A stretch of DNA of 58,425 nucleotides from an uncultured Flavobacteriales bacterium (GTDB lineage: Bacteria > Bacteroidota > Bacteroidia > Flavobacteriales_D > Sanyastnellaceae). The stretch is taken from positions 1-58,425 of the forward strand of contig CALKGK010000021.1 of NCBI GenBank assembly GCA_938085105.1, given 5' to 3'. Under the pieces are notes generated by a model that was not told where the DNA came from, ran no database searches, and saw nothing but the letters and a program-made list of their open reading frames with translations. Shown here piece after piece: positions 50,785 to 57,780 of the stretch (positions are counted from its first letter, which is position 1; every line of letters begins with the position of its first letter). The translations under genes were made by a program, and so were the position numbers.

Positions 50785-51618
50785 ATGAAAAAACAGGCAA
50801 TTATTTTTTGCTTAGGCTTGCTAGCGAGCTTTAGCATTCAAGCACAAGTAACCTCAATGACCTCTAAGAATGGTCATGAAATTCTTCCTCAAGAAGGAGA
50901 TTACTGCATCAGTATGGACGCTGTGCCATTGGTAAACATGGCCATGAATGCCATCAACATCATGAATGATTCTGGTAACAACGGGGTTCACCCAAATTAT
51001 GTATCGGGATTTGAGCAAACCATTGTAGGGAAAATGTATACTTCTGCCACAACTGCAGATCGTATCCGTTTGAACATCAATCACAGAAACATGTCGATGT
51101 CAACATTTGCTCCAACCTTCGATGATAATGGAGAAGAAAATGGAGAAACTGAGGATGTTGAAATCAACAGATCTACTCAACTTCTTTTCGGCTATGGTAA
51201 AGAAATGCGTCGCGGTCACAACCGTTTGCAAGGCTTCTATGGTTATGAAGGAATGTTGGCCATTGGAATGGGTGCGAACAAATTCAACTATGAGTCTGAA
51301 TTGGCCGATGGTGCTACTCGTACCCTAAGCGAAAAGCAAGGATTTGAGTTTGGTCTTGGTGTTCGTGGATTTGTTGGTGCAGAGTACTTTTTTGCTCCCA
51401 AAATGTCTATTGGTGCCGAGTTTGGATGGGGATTAGGAATTTCAAGAACCGGACGTGGTAGCCTAGAAACGGAAACCAACACAGCTGGCGACATTGAAAC
51501 TACAGAAACTGATGGCGCATCTTCTGAGCGCGAGTGGGGCTTTGAAGTAGACAACGGGATTGGTTCTTCTCTTCTTGGAGGAGGTACTGCAGCTCTTACT
51601 TTAAACCTTCATTTCTAA
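50785..51618 (+). CDS. Putative outer-membrane beta-barrel protein
   Basis: 277 residues with a signal peptide (MKKQAIIFCLGLLASFSIQAQ). The sequence alternates polar and hydrophobic residues in strand-like blocks (FEFGLGVRGFVGAEYFF, KMSIGAEFGWGLGIS), with acidic loops (DDNGEENGETEDVEI and a loop rich in Thr/Glu near 225-245). It ends in Phe after GGGTAALTLNLHF, the usual C-terminal signature of outer-membrane barrels. No family name is recognised. It stands alone, with an AT-rich upstream region and a terminator at 51679. Confidence 0.85.
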   Translation: MKKQAIIFCLGLLASFSIQAQVTSMTSKNGHEILPQEGDYCISMDAVPLVNMAMNAINIMNDSGNNGVHPNYVSGFEQTIVGKMYTSATTADRIRLNINHRNMSMSTFAPTFDDNGEENGETEDVEINRSTQLLFGYGKEMRRGHNRLQGFYGYEGMLAIGMGANKFNYESELADGATRTLSEKQGFEFGLGVRGFVGAEYFFAPKMSIGAEFGWGLGISRTGRGSLETETNTAGDIETTETDGASSEREWGFEVDNGIGSSLLGGGTAALTLNLHF

Positions 51619-51678
51619 GTAGTAAAAGTATTGGGTCTCTACCCTTTAAAAGAGACTAATTTTAGTTTATTTATTCCA

Positions 51679-51716
51679 AAAGGAAAGCACCTATTTCGGG
51701 TGCTTTCCTTTTTTGT
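51679..51716 (+). terminator. Rho-independent terminator after the barrel gene
   Basis: AAAGGAAAGCACC (51679-51691) pairs with GGTGCTTTCCTTT (51699-51711), a perfect 13-base stem with a 7-base loop, followed by more T. It lies 60 bases after the stop and is the strongest terminator in the window. Confidence 0.9.
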
Positions 51717-51866
51717 TATTAGGATTTTTCTGAGCCCTGTGGTTCTAGGAGGGTTTTGCTCCTCCTTCCCGAAAATTTTCGGAATAAACTTGCTTTCGAC
51801 GCAATGACTTGATGGTTTGAAGTAATGATGACCTACCATCACGATTGCCCAAAAACATCCAGGCAC
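51717..51866. other. Gene-free interval with small palindromes
   Basis: Between the barrel terminator and the tRNA terminator there is no supported gene. It holds a small AGGAG/CTCCT hairpin (51747-51763) and a perfect 14-base palindrome CCGAAAATTTTCGG (51769-51782). Confidence 0.5.
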
Positions 51867-51895
51867 AAAAAAAGCCGGTCTTTCAACCAGCTTTT
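51867..51895 (-). terminator. Terminator of the tRNA-Asn gene
   Basis: On the minus strand AAAAGCTGGT-TGAAAG-ACCGGCTTTTTTT forms a stem with one G-T wobble, followed by a T-run. It starts 2 bases after the tRNA 3' end. Confidence 0.8.
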
Positions 51896-51896
51896 G

Positions 51897-51970
51897 CTCC
51901 TCCTCTTGGGCTCGAACCAAGGACCCTCTGATTAACAGTCAGATGCTCTAACCAACTGAGCTAAGGAGGA
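51897..51970 (-). tRNA. tRNA-Asn (GTT anticodon)
   Basis: The minus strand folds as a complete cloverleaf of 74 bases: acceptor TCCTCCT/AGGAGGA, D arm GCTC/GAGC, anticodon stem TCTGA/TCAGA with loop CTGTTAA (anticodon GTT), five-base variable loop, and T arm CTTGG-TTCGAGC-CCAAG. The discriminator base is G. The CCA end is not encoded. It is a single gene with its own terminator, divergent from the PfkB kinase gene. Confidence 0.97.
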
Positions 51971-51984
51971 ATATTTCCGCTTTC

Positions 51985-51997
51985 ACAGCAGTGCTGT
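51985..51997. repeat. Palindrome between tRNA-Asn and the PfkB kinase gene
   Basis: ACAGCA-G-TGCTGT is a perfect 6-base inverted repeat around one base. It lies in the 94-base divergent interval, upstream of both genes. Confidence 0.45.
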
Positions 51998-52040
51998 AAA
52001 ATTGGAGTGCAATATTACGTGAATCTTTGTTTCTAAACAA

Positions 52041-52048
52041 TATCTTTG
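52041..52048 (+). promoter_or_regulatory. TAnnTTTG element for the PfkB kinase gene
   Basis: TATCTTTG is a perfect -7 element, 16 bases before the ATG at 52065, giving a very short leader. No good TTG lies at -33. Confidence 0.45.
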
Positions 52049-52064
52049 CAAAAAAAAATATCTC

Positions 52065-52991
52065 ATGAGCTTAATCACAGTTGGAACAGTTGCCTTCGAT
52101 AAAATCGAAACCCCTTTCGGAAAAACAGACAAAGTTATTGGTGGCGCTGCGACGTACATTTCACTCGCGGCAAATTATTTCACCAAAAACGTCAATCTGA
52201 TTTCGGTTGTAGGTGGCGATTTTCCTAAAGATGTGCTCGCTAACATGAGAGGAAGAGGCATCAGCTTGGACGGATTGGAAGTAAAACAAGATGAAAAAAG
52301 CTTCTTCTGGTCGGGAAAATACCATTACGACCTCAACTCAAGAGATACACTTGTAACCGAATTGAACGTGTTGGCAGATTTTCAGCCGGTGGTTCCAGAT
52401 AGCTACCAAGATTGTGAGTACCTCATGCTCGGTAACCTCGACCCGAATGTTCAAATGAGCGTGATCAAGCAATTGAAGAAACGTCCGAAACTGGTTGTGC
52501 TCGATACCATGAACTTTTGGATGGACGTTGCACTCGAACCCCTAAAAGAGGTGATTGCCAAAGTGGATATGCTCACAGTAAACGATGAAGAGGCTCGCCA
52601 ACTCACTGGAGAACATTCTTTGATCAAGGCAGCAGCCAAAATCATGGAAATGGGTCCGCGTTTCGTCATCATCAAAAAGGGAGAACACGGAGCACTTCTC
52701 TTTGATAAAGACAATGTATTCTTCGCGCCAGCACTTCCATTGGAAGAAGTGGTAGATCCTACCGGTGCTGGAGATACTTTCGCTGGTGGATTGATTGGTT
52801 ACATCGCTCATACGGGTGAAATCACCTTCGACAACTTGAAAAGAGCAGTCATCATCGGATCAGCGATGGCATCGTTTACTTGTGAAAAGTTCGGAACAGA
52901 AAGATTGCTTCAAATCAACGAGAAAGACATCGACCGCAGAATCCAGAAGTTTGTGGATTTGGTTGATTTTGACATTCTCCTCGTAGAGTAA
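52065..52991 (+). CDS. PfkB-family sugar/nucleoside kinase
   Basis: 308 residues, typical of the ribokinase/PfkB family. The N-terminal substrate region has GGAATYISLAANYFTKNVNLIS, and the C-terminal signature DPTGAGDTFAGGLIGY contains the catalytic Asp and anion hole. The ATP region is FVIIKKGEHGALLF. The family phosphorylates sugars or nucleosides such as ribose, fructose or adenosine with ATP. The substrate cannot be assigned; no catabolic operon is nearby. The gene is monocistronic and divergent from tRNA-Asn, with a -7 element close to the ATG. It converges with the M23 peptidase gene 43 bases away. Confidence 0.95.
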   Translation: MSLITVGTVAFDKIETPFGKTDKVIGGAATYISLAANYFTKNVNLISVVGGDFPKDVLANMRGRGISLDGLEVKQDEKSFFWSGKYHYDLNSRDTLVTELNVLADFQPVVPDSYQDCEYLMLGNLDPNVQMSVIKQLKKRPKLVVLDTMNFWMDVALEPLKEVIAKVDMLTVNDEEARQLTGEHSLIKAAAKIMEMGPRFVIIKKGEHGALLFDKDNVFFAPALPLEEVVDPTGAGDTFAGGLIGYIAHTGEITFDNLKRAVIIGSAMASFTCEKFGTERLLQINEKDIDRRIQKFVDLVDFDILLVE

Positions 52992-53034
52992 AAGAGTACT
53001 AAAAGCTTGTTTTTTTCTCTGGCTGAATGAGAAC

Positions 53035-53907
53035 TTATTCGCTAATGTTCAAGTAAAGTTGGGGATCGACGGGAAGGCCTTTTTCCCAAAGCTCGAGGTG
53101 AAGGTGTGGTCCGTCACTGTGATCTCCGGTGTTTCCAATTACTGCAATGGATTCCCCTGCTTTAATGCGATCTCCGGTCTTTTTGAGCAACACGGAGTTG
53201 TGCTTGTACACGGAAATGAAATCGCCCGAGTGCTGTACTTGAATAACGTGTCCGCCATCCGAAGTATAGGAAGCTAAAACCACCGTTCCGTCGAGCACAC
53301 TTTTTATAACACTTTCCTTCGGGGCAACGATGTCAATACCGTAATGCTCAATGTCGGGATCGAATTTGGATGAAAGCGTACCCTCTACTGGCGTAAACAG
53401 AAATTTTCGCGATTCAGGAGAACTGGCACCACTCGCCAAATTCAGGGCAAACCGATCTTCCTCTGCAACTTTATTTCTCAGCAGGGAATCCGAACTGCTC
53501 AACTCAAAGTTCAATCGCGATTCATCCACTTCTCTGCTGGGGTCAAAACGAACACTATCGGGGTGGATGTCACCACTCAGTACGCGGTTGAGCATGGCCA
53601 AGTAGGTGTCGTAGTCTTTTTGTTTTTGAAGGAGAGAGTCGGCAGTGTTCTTGGCAGATAGGGCATCCTTTCGGTATTGATCATCCACATAACCTGGCAC
53701 TAAGTGCTCTTTTAATGGACTAATTGCGACCACAGCATAAACCAGACCTCCGATGAAAAGGAAAGCTGTGCCCACAAGCAAAACCACATTCAATGGAGTA
53801 AGCAAGAGAGAAACCTGCTCTTCATAGCTTGATTCCTTCAGTATGGAAAGGCGATATTCGCTTTTGAGGCGTTTAATGAGACGCTTGTTTTTCTTTTTTT
53901 TGCTCAA
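53035..53907 (-). CDS. M23-family metallopeptidase (LytM domain), membrane anchored
   Basis: 290 residues beginning with TTG 53907; no in-frame ATG exists upstream or before the domain. The N terminus is very basic (SKKKKNKRLIKRLKSEYR), then one membrane helix at about residues 35-65 (LNVVLLVGTAFLFIGGLVYA), a coiled linker, and an M23 domain at about 180-285. Zinc and catalytic residues are visible as EHYGIDIVAP (His, Asp) and GPHLHLELW (His-x-His). It would cut peptidoglycan cross-links, or act as a divisome or secretion adapter if inactive; all key residues are present. It is divergent from the PorW/SprE-like gene with about 130 bases between starts, a neighbourhood I recall from many Bacteroidota. 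Confidence 0.93.
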   Translation of the reverse strand: MSKKKKNKRLIKRLKSEYRLSILKESSYEEQVSLLLTPLNVVLLVGTAFLFIGGLVYAVVAISPLKEHLVPGYVDDQYRKDALSAKNTADSLLQKQKDYDTYLAMLNRVLSGDIHPDSVRFDPSREVDESRLNFELSSSDSLLRNKVAEEDRFALNLASGASSPESRKFLFTPVEGTLSSKFDPDIEHYGIDIVAPKESVIKSVLDGTVVLASYTSDGGHVIQVQHSGDFISVYKHNSVLLKKTGDRIKAGESIAVIGNTGDHSDGPHLHLELWEKGLPVDPQLYLNISE

Positions 53908-53978
53908 TTTGAAGGGCTTATGTGGGTAGAAATCCTCAGGAATTCACCGCTTGTTCATGAAGAGTTCGAAAAATAAAA

Positions 53979-53986
53979 TAATTTTG
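53979..53986 (+). promoter_or_regulatory. TAnnTTTG element for the PorW/SprE-like gene
   Basis: TAATTTTG fits the -7 consensus, 52 bases before ATG 54039. A TTG at 53951-53953 is 25 bases upstream, slightly too far for the usual spacing. The in-frame TTG at 53988 lies immediately after the box and is not a likely start. Confidence 0.5.
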
Positions 53987-54038
53987 CATGTTTCGTGTTG
54001 TATATAGTGCCGAAACCTTTGATAAGAAATTGCCTTTA

Positions 54039-56699
54039 ATGCCGAAGAACAAACTCCCCATTTACTTTCTGCTTTCCTGCATCGTTGCTGGGATGTTTGC
54101 CTGTACCACTACAAAGGACGGATTTACTTATCGCGTGTTTCACAACACAACGGCAAGATACAACGGTTACTTCTATGCAAAGGAAGCAATAAAAGAGGGT
54201 AAAGCGAACATCGTGGAGGCTCATGTGGAAGATTACGACCTGGTGTTGCCCGTTTTCATTTACGGTGATGAAACCACAGCACAAGCCTCTTTTGCCCAAA
54301 TGGAAAGAGCCATCGAAAAGAGCAGCTTGGTGATCGAAAGGCACAAAATGGATGTTCCAAAAAGATCGGCAAGAAAAAGAGATCGTCCAGAACTCAACAA
54401 GTGGATTGACGACAACTACCTCCTCATCGGTCAAAGCTATTTCTTCAAAAGAAACTATTTCAAAGCCGAAGAGATGTTTCTCTATGTCACCAGAAAGTAC
54501 AAGGAGAAGGACATTCAAATGATGGGTACCGCTTGGTTGGCGAGATGCTACATGGAAACCGAGCAATGGACCAAAGCAAAAAATGCTTTGCTCAAGGCAG
54601 CACAAATCAATGAAGTAGATGATGAGGTAAAAGCAGACGTTCACCTCGTTTTTGCCGATTACTATATTCGTCAAGCAGACTACGAGAAAGCCGCAGAGCA
54701 ATTGGAGAAATCCTTGCGCTATATCAAAAAGAAGAAAGACCGCGCTCGCCCTACCTTCATTTTGGCTCAGGTCATGCAAGAGATGAATCGCTCACAAGAT
54801 GCCATCACCTATTATGAGGCGGTATTGTCTTTGCGCCCCGAATACGAAATGGAATTTTACGCGAGAATCAACCAAGCCATGGCTTATGATCGCAGGGGAG
54901 GAAATGCTGAGCAAATCAAAGAGCAATTGTTCAAGATGCTCAAGGATGATAAGAACATCGAATACCGTGATCAGATTTATTATGCCTTAGCAGAGCTAGA
55001 GTTGGAAGACCGAAACAGAGAAACGGGAATTGACTACCTCCTTTTGTCTTTGGACGAGCCCAACGGAAAACCAAAGCAGCGTACCAAGAGTTTTTTGCGT
55101 TTGGCAGATCTTTATTTGGACGATCGTGAATACCAAGACGCACAGGCATACTACGACAGTACCTTCAAAAGCATCAGCGAAGAACACCCGAGGTATTTGG
55201 ATGTGAAAAACAAAGCGGAAAGTTTAACGGACTTGGTAGAGAATCTCATTCTTATTGAGCATGAAGACAGCCTCCAGGCGATTTGCGCCCTTTCCGAAGA
55301 AGATAAGGTGAAGAAACTGAATTCCGTGATTGCTGATATGCGAGCAGAACTCGTTCGTCAAGAAGAAGAACGCCAAGCGCGAATGGCAGCACTTGCCGCG
55401 GGAGGAGACAATTCAGCCCAAGGAGATTTCTGGCCCTGGAATCCGCAATTGAAGGCCATCGGAAAACAAAACTTTGATCAGTATTGGGGTTCAAGACCCT
55501 TGGAAGATAACTGGAGACGATCAAACAAATTACAGCAGTCTTTTGGTGAAGGGGAAGAGATACCAGACATCACCGAAGAAACAAACACCGACACTGGTGC
55601 TGATATCGACAGTCAGTTGCCTAGTGTAGATGAATTGCTTTCAGGGCTGCCTTGTGAACCGGCTCAAATTGAGGAAAGCGACCGGCGAATTGCCGAGGCA
55701 TTTTACAATGCTGGGGTGGTTTATAAAGAGAAGTTGGACGACGTCGAAAACGCCATTGAGCGCTGGGAGGTACTCGTTACACGTTATGAAGACAGTGATG
55801 TGCACCCAACGGCTTACTACCAGTTGTATCGAACCTATTTGTACCGCGAGCAGGAGGAAGGGTATTCCAATCCTTTTTGTGGAACCTGCAACAGTCCTTA
55901 TTGGAGTGATATTATTCTAGACAAGTACCCGGGAAGCGACTGGGCGAGGTTGATTCAGAACCCAGGATATGAAGACATTGCCGAAATAGAAAAGGCAGAA
56001 CAGCACGCTGCATATGAAGCACTGTACAACAGATACAATCAGCGCGCATACCAAGATGTGATTCTCGAAGCGAGCAAAGTGATCAACGAAGAGCCCCAAA
56101 ACCATTTTCTCTGTAAGTACAGAATATTGAAGGCTTTTGCCGTGGGTAACATGGATGCGATGACGGGAAGTTCGGCGAGTTACTTGAATGAACTTCGAGA
56201 GGTGATCAAATCTTGTCCAGACACGGAAGAGGCCATTTTGGCGCAAGAAGTGATCAACAACATCAACGGAGAAGTTCCGGTACCGGTTGTTGAAGAAGCG
56301 CCCGATGCACCAAAAGAGGAAGAAGAGATCTTTGATTACGACCCAAGCGATCGGCATTATTTTGCAGTCATTTTTCCTGTCGAAGGAGGGGGGAACGTGA
56401 ACAATGTAAAAGCTTTGGTGAGCGATTTTGATAGCAAGTACTTTAAATCGAATGCACTCAAGGTGTCTTCCAATTTGTTGGACCGTCAGAACCAAATTGT
56501 TTTGGTGAAAACCTTCAATAAACTAGACGATGCGAAGAACTACTACAACACCTTCTTGAACAACAAAGACGAGCTGAAAGAAATCAACTCTGGCGACTAT
56601 ACCCTTGTGTTGATTTCGAAAAACAACTACGTTACCCTATTTAAATCAAAAGCAGTTGACGCCTACGCGTCCTTCTTTGAGCGCTATTACGAATTTTGA
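54039..56699 (+). CDS. porW: PorW/SprE-like TPR lipoprotein of the type IX secretion system
   Basis: 886 residues from ATG 54039; the longer frame starts at TTG 53988. The lipoprotein signal (MPKNKLPIYFLLSCIVAGMFAC) places lipid on Cys22, followed by TTTKDGFTYRVFHNTTARYN, a conserved start of the PorW/SprE group. TPR-like helical repeats cover about 100-420 (LLIGQSYFFKRNYFKAEEMF, ADYEKAAEQLEKSL). A central charged linker is at 430-530. A second helical part follows, then a C-terminal SPOR-like domain at about 770-886 (HYFAVIFPVEGGGNVNNVKA, VLVKTFNKLDDAKNYY). PorW/SprE links the T9SS outer-membrane complex to the energising machinery and is needed for secretion and gliding. Bactofilin follows within a few bases, and an M23 peptidase lies divergently. 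Confidence 0.88.
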   Translation: MPKNKLPIYFLLSCIVAGMFACTTTKDGFTYRVFHNTTARYNGYFYAKEAIKEGKANIVEAHVEDYDLVLPVFIYGDETTAQASFAQMERAIEKSSLVIERHKMDVPKRSARKRDRPELNKWIDDNYLLIGQSYFFKRNYFKAEEMFLYVTRKYKEKDIQMMGTAWLARCYMETEQWTKAKNALLKAAQINEVDDEVKADVHLVFADYYIRQADYEKAAEQLEKSLRYIKKKKDRARPTFILAQVMQEMNRSQDAITYYEAVLSLRPEYEMEFYARINQAMAYDRRGGNAEQIKEQLFKMLKDDKNIEYRDQIYYALAELELEDRNRETGIDYLLLSLDEPNGKPKQRTKSFLRLADLYLDDREYQDAQAYYDSTFKSISEEHPRYLDVKNKAESLTDLVENLILIEHEDSLQAICALSEEDKVKKLNSVIADMRAELVRQEEERQARMAALAAGGDNSAQGDFWPWNPQLKAIGKQNFDQYWGSRPLEDNWRRSNKLQQSFGEGEEIPDITEETNTDTGADIDSQLPSVDELLSGLPCEPAQIEESDRRIAEAFYNAGVVYKEKLDDVENAIERWEVLVTRYEDSDVHPTAYYQLYRTYLYREQEEGYSNPFCGTCNSPYWSDIILDKYPGSDWARLIQNPGYEDIAEIEKAEQHAAYEALYNRYNQRAYQDVILEASKVINEEPQNHFLCKYRILKAFAVGNMDAMTGSSASYLNELREVIKSCPDTEEAILAQEVINNINGEVPVPVVEEAPDAPKEEEEIFDYDPSDRHYFAVIFPVEGGGNVNNVKALVSDFDSKYFKSNALKVSSNLLDRQNQIVLVKTFNKLDDAKNYYNTFLNNKDELKEINSGDYTLVLISKNNYVTLFKSKAVDAYASFFERYYEF

Positions 56700-56701
56700 A
56701 A

Positions 56702-57124
56702 ATGAGAAAGAACAGAGGCATGGCCAGACAAACAGAAGCAAGCGATAACGCAATCAATAGAATTGTAGAAGGAACCCGTTTTGAAGGAGATATCTTTTGC
56801 GAGAGCAACATTCGAATCGATGGCGCCTTCAAAGGGAACTTGGAGTCGAGTGGAAGACTTGTTATTGGAGTGAAAGGGAAAATTGAAGGAACCGTGACCT
56901 GCGCAGATTGTGAAATCGAAGGTGAGCTGCACGGAAAACTTCACGCAAGAGAAAAGGTAGCTTTGAAGAGCACCGCCAAGGTGGAAGGAGATGTATTCTA
57001 TGGCCAACTTTCCATTGAAACAGGAGCGGAGTTGAGCGGTACTTGTTACCTCGGTACGAAGGTGAAAGACATCGCTTCGAGCAAATCCAACAACAACAAT
57101 CAAGTTGACGAAAAAACGGCCTAA
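56702..57124 (+). CDS. Bactofilin
   Basis: 140 residues from ATG 56702; TTG 56696 overlaps the previous stop, and ATG 56720 (MARQTEAS) is also possible. The bactofilin core (about 25-120) shows the beta-helix pattern with repeated VEGTRFEGDIFCESNIRIDG, IEGTVTCADCEIEGELHG and VEGDVFYGQLSIETGAELSG. Bactofilins polymerise without nucleotide into filaments on the inner membrane and organise cell-wall enzymes or other complexes. Flanking charged tails (KSNNNNQVDEKTA) are typical. It follows the PorW/SprE-like gene by 2 bases and overlaps the AtpZ-like gene by 20 bases, so it is cotranscribed with both. The M23 peptidase across the divergent interval is a plausible partner. Confidence 0.94.
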   Translation: MRKNRGMARQTEASDNAINRIVEGTRFEGDIFCESNIRIDGAFKGNLESSGRLVIGVKGKIEGTVTCADCEIEGELHGKLHAREKVALKSTAKVEGDVFYGQLSIETGAELSGTCYLGTKVKDIASSKSNNNNQVDEKTA

Positions 57125-57311
57125 TGCATTTCTCCGTTTTTCGGGGATGGCATTCACGATGGCCATCATCATTCTGATTGGCGTGCTTGGTGGGAGGAAA
57201 CTTGACGAAATCTTCGCCAACGAAACCCCATGGTACACCATGGTGGGATCGCTTTTAGGTGTTTCCCTCGCACTTTACTACGTCATCAAAGACCTATCTA
57301 AAAACACATGA
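57105..57311 (+). CDS. AtpZ/AtpI-like small membrane protein
   Basis: 68 residues starting at TTG 57105, inside the end of the bactofilin gene; no ATG gives a full-length protein. It has two hydrophobic helices (SGMAFTMAIIILIGVLGG and WYTMVGSLLGVSLALYYVI) joined by a short loop (RKLDEIFANETP), the AtpZ/AtpI hairpin. Such proteins precede ATP synthase genes and are thought to assist ring assembly or ion transport. Its TGA overlaps the next ATG as ATGA. Together with the following genes it marks the start of the ATP synthase operon. Confidence 0.9.
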   Translation: MTKKRPNAFLRFSGMAFTMAIIILIGVLGGRKLDEIFANETPWYTMVGSLLGVSLALYYVIKDLSKNT

Positions 57312-57682
57312 ATACTCGTCCATTTAACATTGCAAACGCATTTACTGCCGTATTGCTTTTAATCATTTGCTTTTTGGTAGATCGATTTTCGCCACTTAAC
57401 ATTCCCATTTACCTCTACATCGTAACGGTGGTTTTCGCACTCATGAACGTCTTGCTGTTTAACATTCTGAAGAAGAACAGCAGCAAATCACCCGCTCGTT
57501 TTGTGGCAGCCTTCAATGGAACTGTAGCCATAAAGTTATTTAGCGCCATCATTTTAGTGGTACTCGGCTTGTTTTTATTCCCGGAATCGAAGAACGAAAC
57601 TGCGGTGGGAACAATGCTTGTATATACCTTTTTTACTGTGGTTTTCGTGAGGTATAGCATGAAGGAATTGCGCCGAAAATGA
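57308..57682 (+). CDS. Small membrane protein upstream of atpB
   Basis: 124 residues with four hydrophobic helices (AFTAVLLLIICFLVDRF, IYLYIVTVVFALMNVLLF, VAIKLFSAIILVVLGLFLF and GTMLVYTFFTVVFVRYSM) and a basic tail (KELRRK). The size and position, between the AtpZ-like gene and atpB, match an uncharacterised protein found at the head of Bacteroidota ATP synthase operons and are reminiscent of AtpI-type assembly factors; that function is inference. It is coupled to the AtpZ-like gene by a 4-base ATGA overlap. Confidence 0.88.
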   Translation: MNTRPFNIANAFTAVLLLIICFLVDRFSPLNIPIYLYIVTVVFALMNVLLFNILKKNSSKSPARFVAAFNGTVAIKLFSAIILVVLGLFLFPESKNETAVGTMLVYTFFTVVFVRYSMKELRRK

Positions 57683-57745
57683 TAAAAAGATCGCAGCTTT
57701 TCTGAAAAAAACCACTCATATACTTCCCGATCGTGAATAATTGAG

Positions 57746-57753
57746 TAATTTTG
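57746..57753 (+). promoter_or_regulatory. TAnnTTTG element before atpB
   Basis: TAATTTTG is a perfect -7 element, 27 bases before ATG 57781. It would give the ATP synthase structural genes a promoter separate from the bactofilin transcript. The -33 element is weak. Confidence 0.45.
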
Positions 57754-57780
57754 CCTCGATTTTTCGAAAAGGCGAAATCA

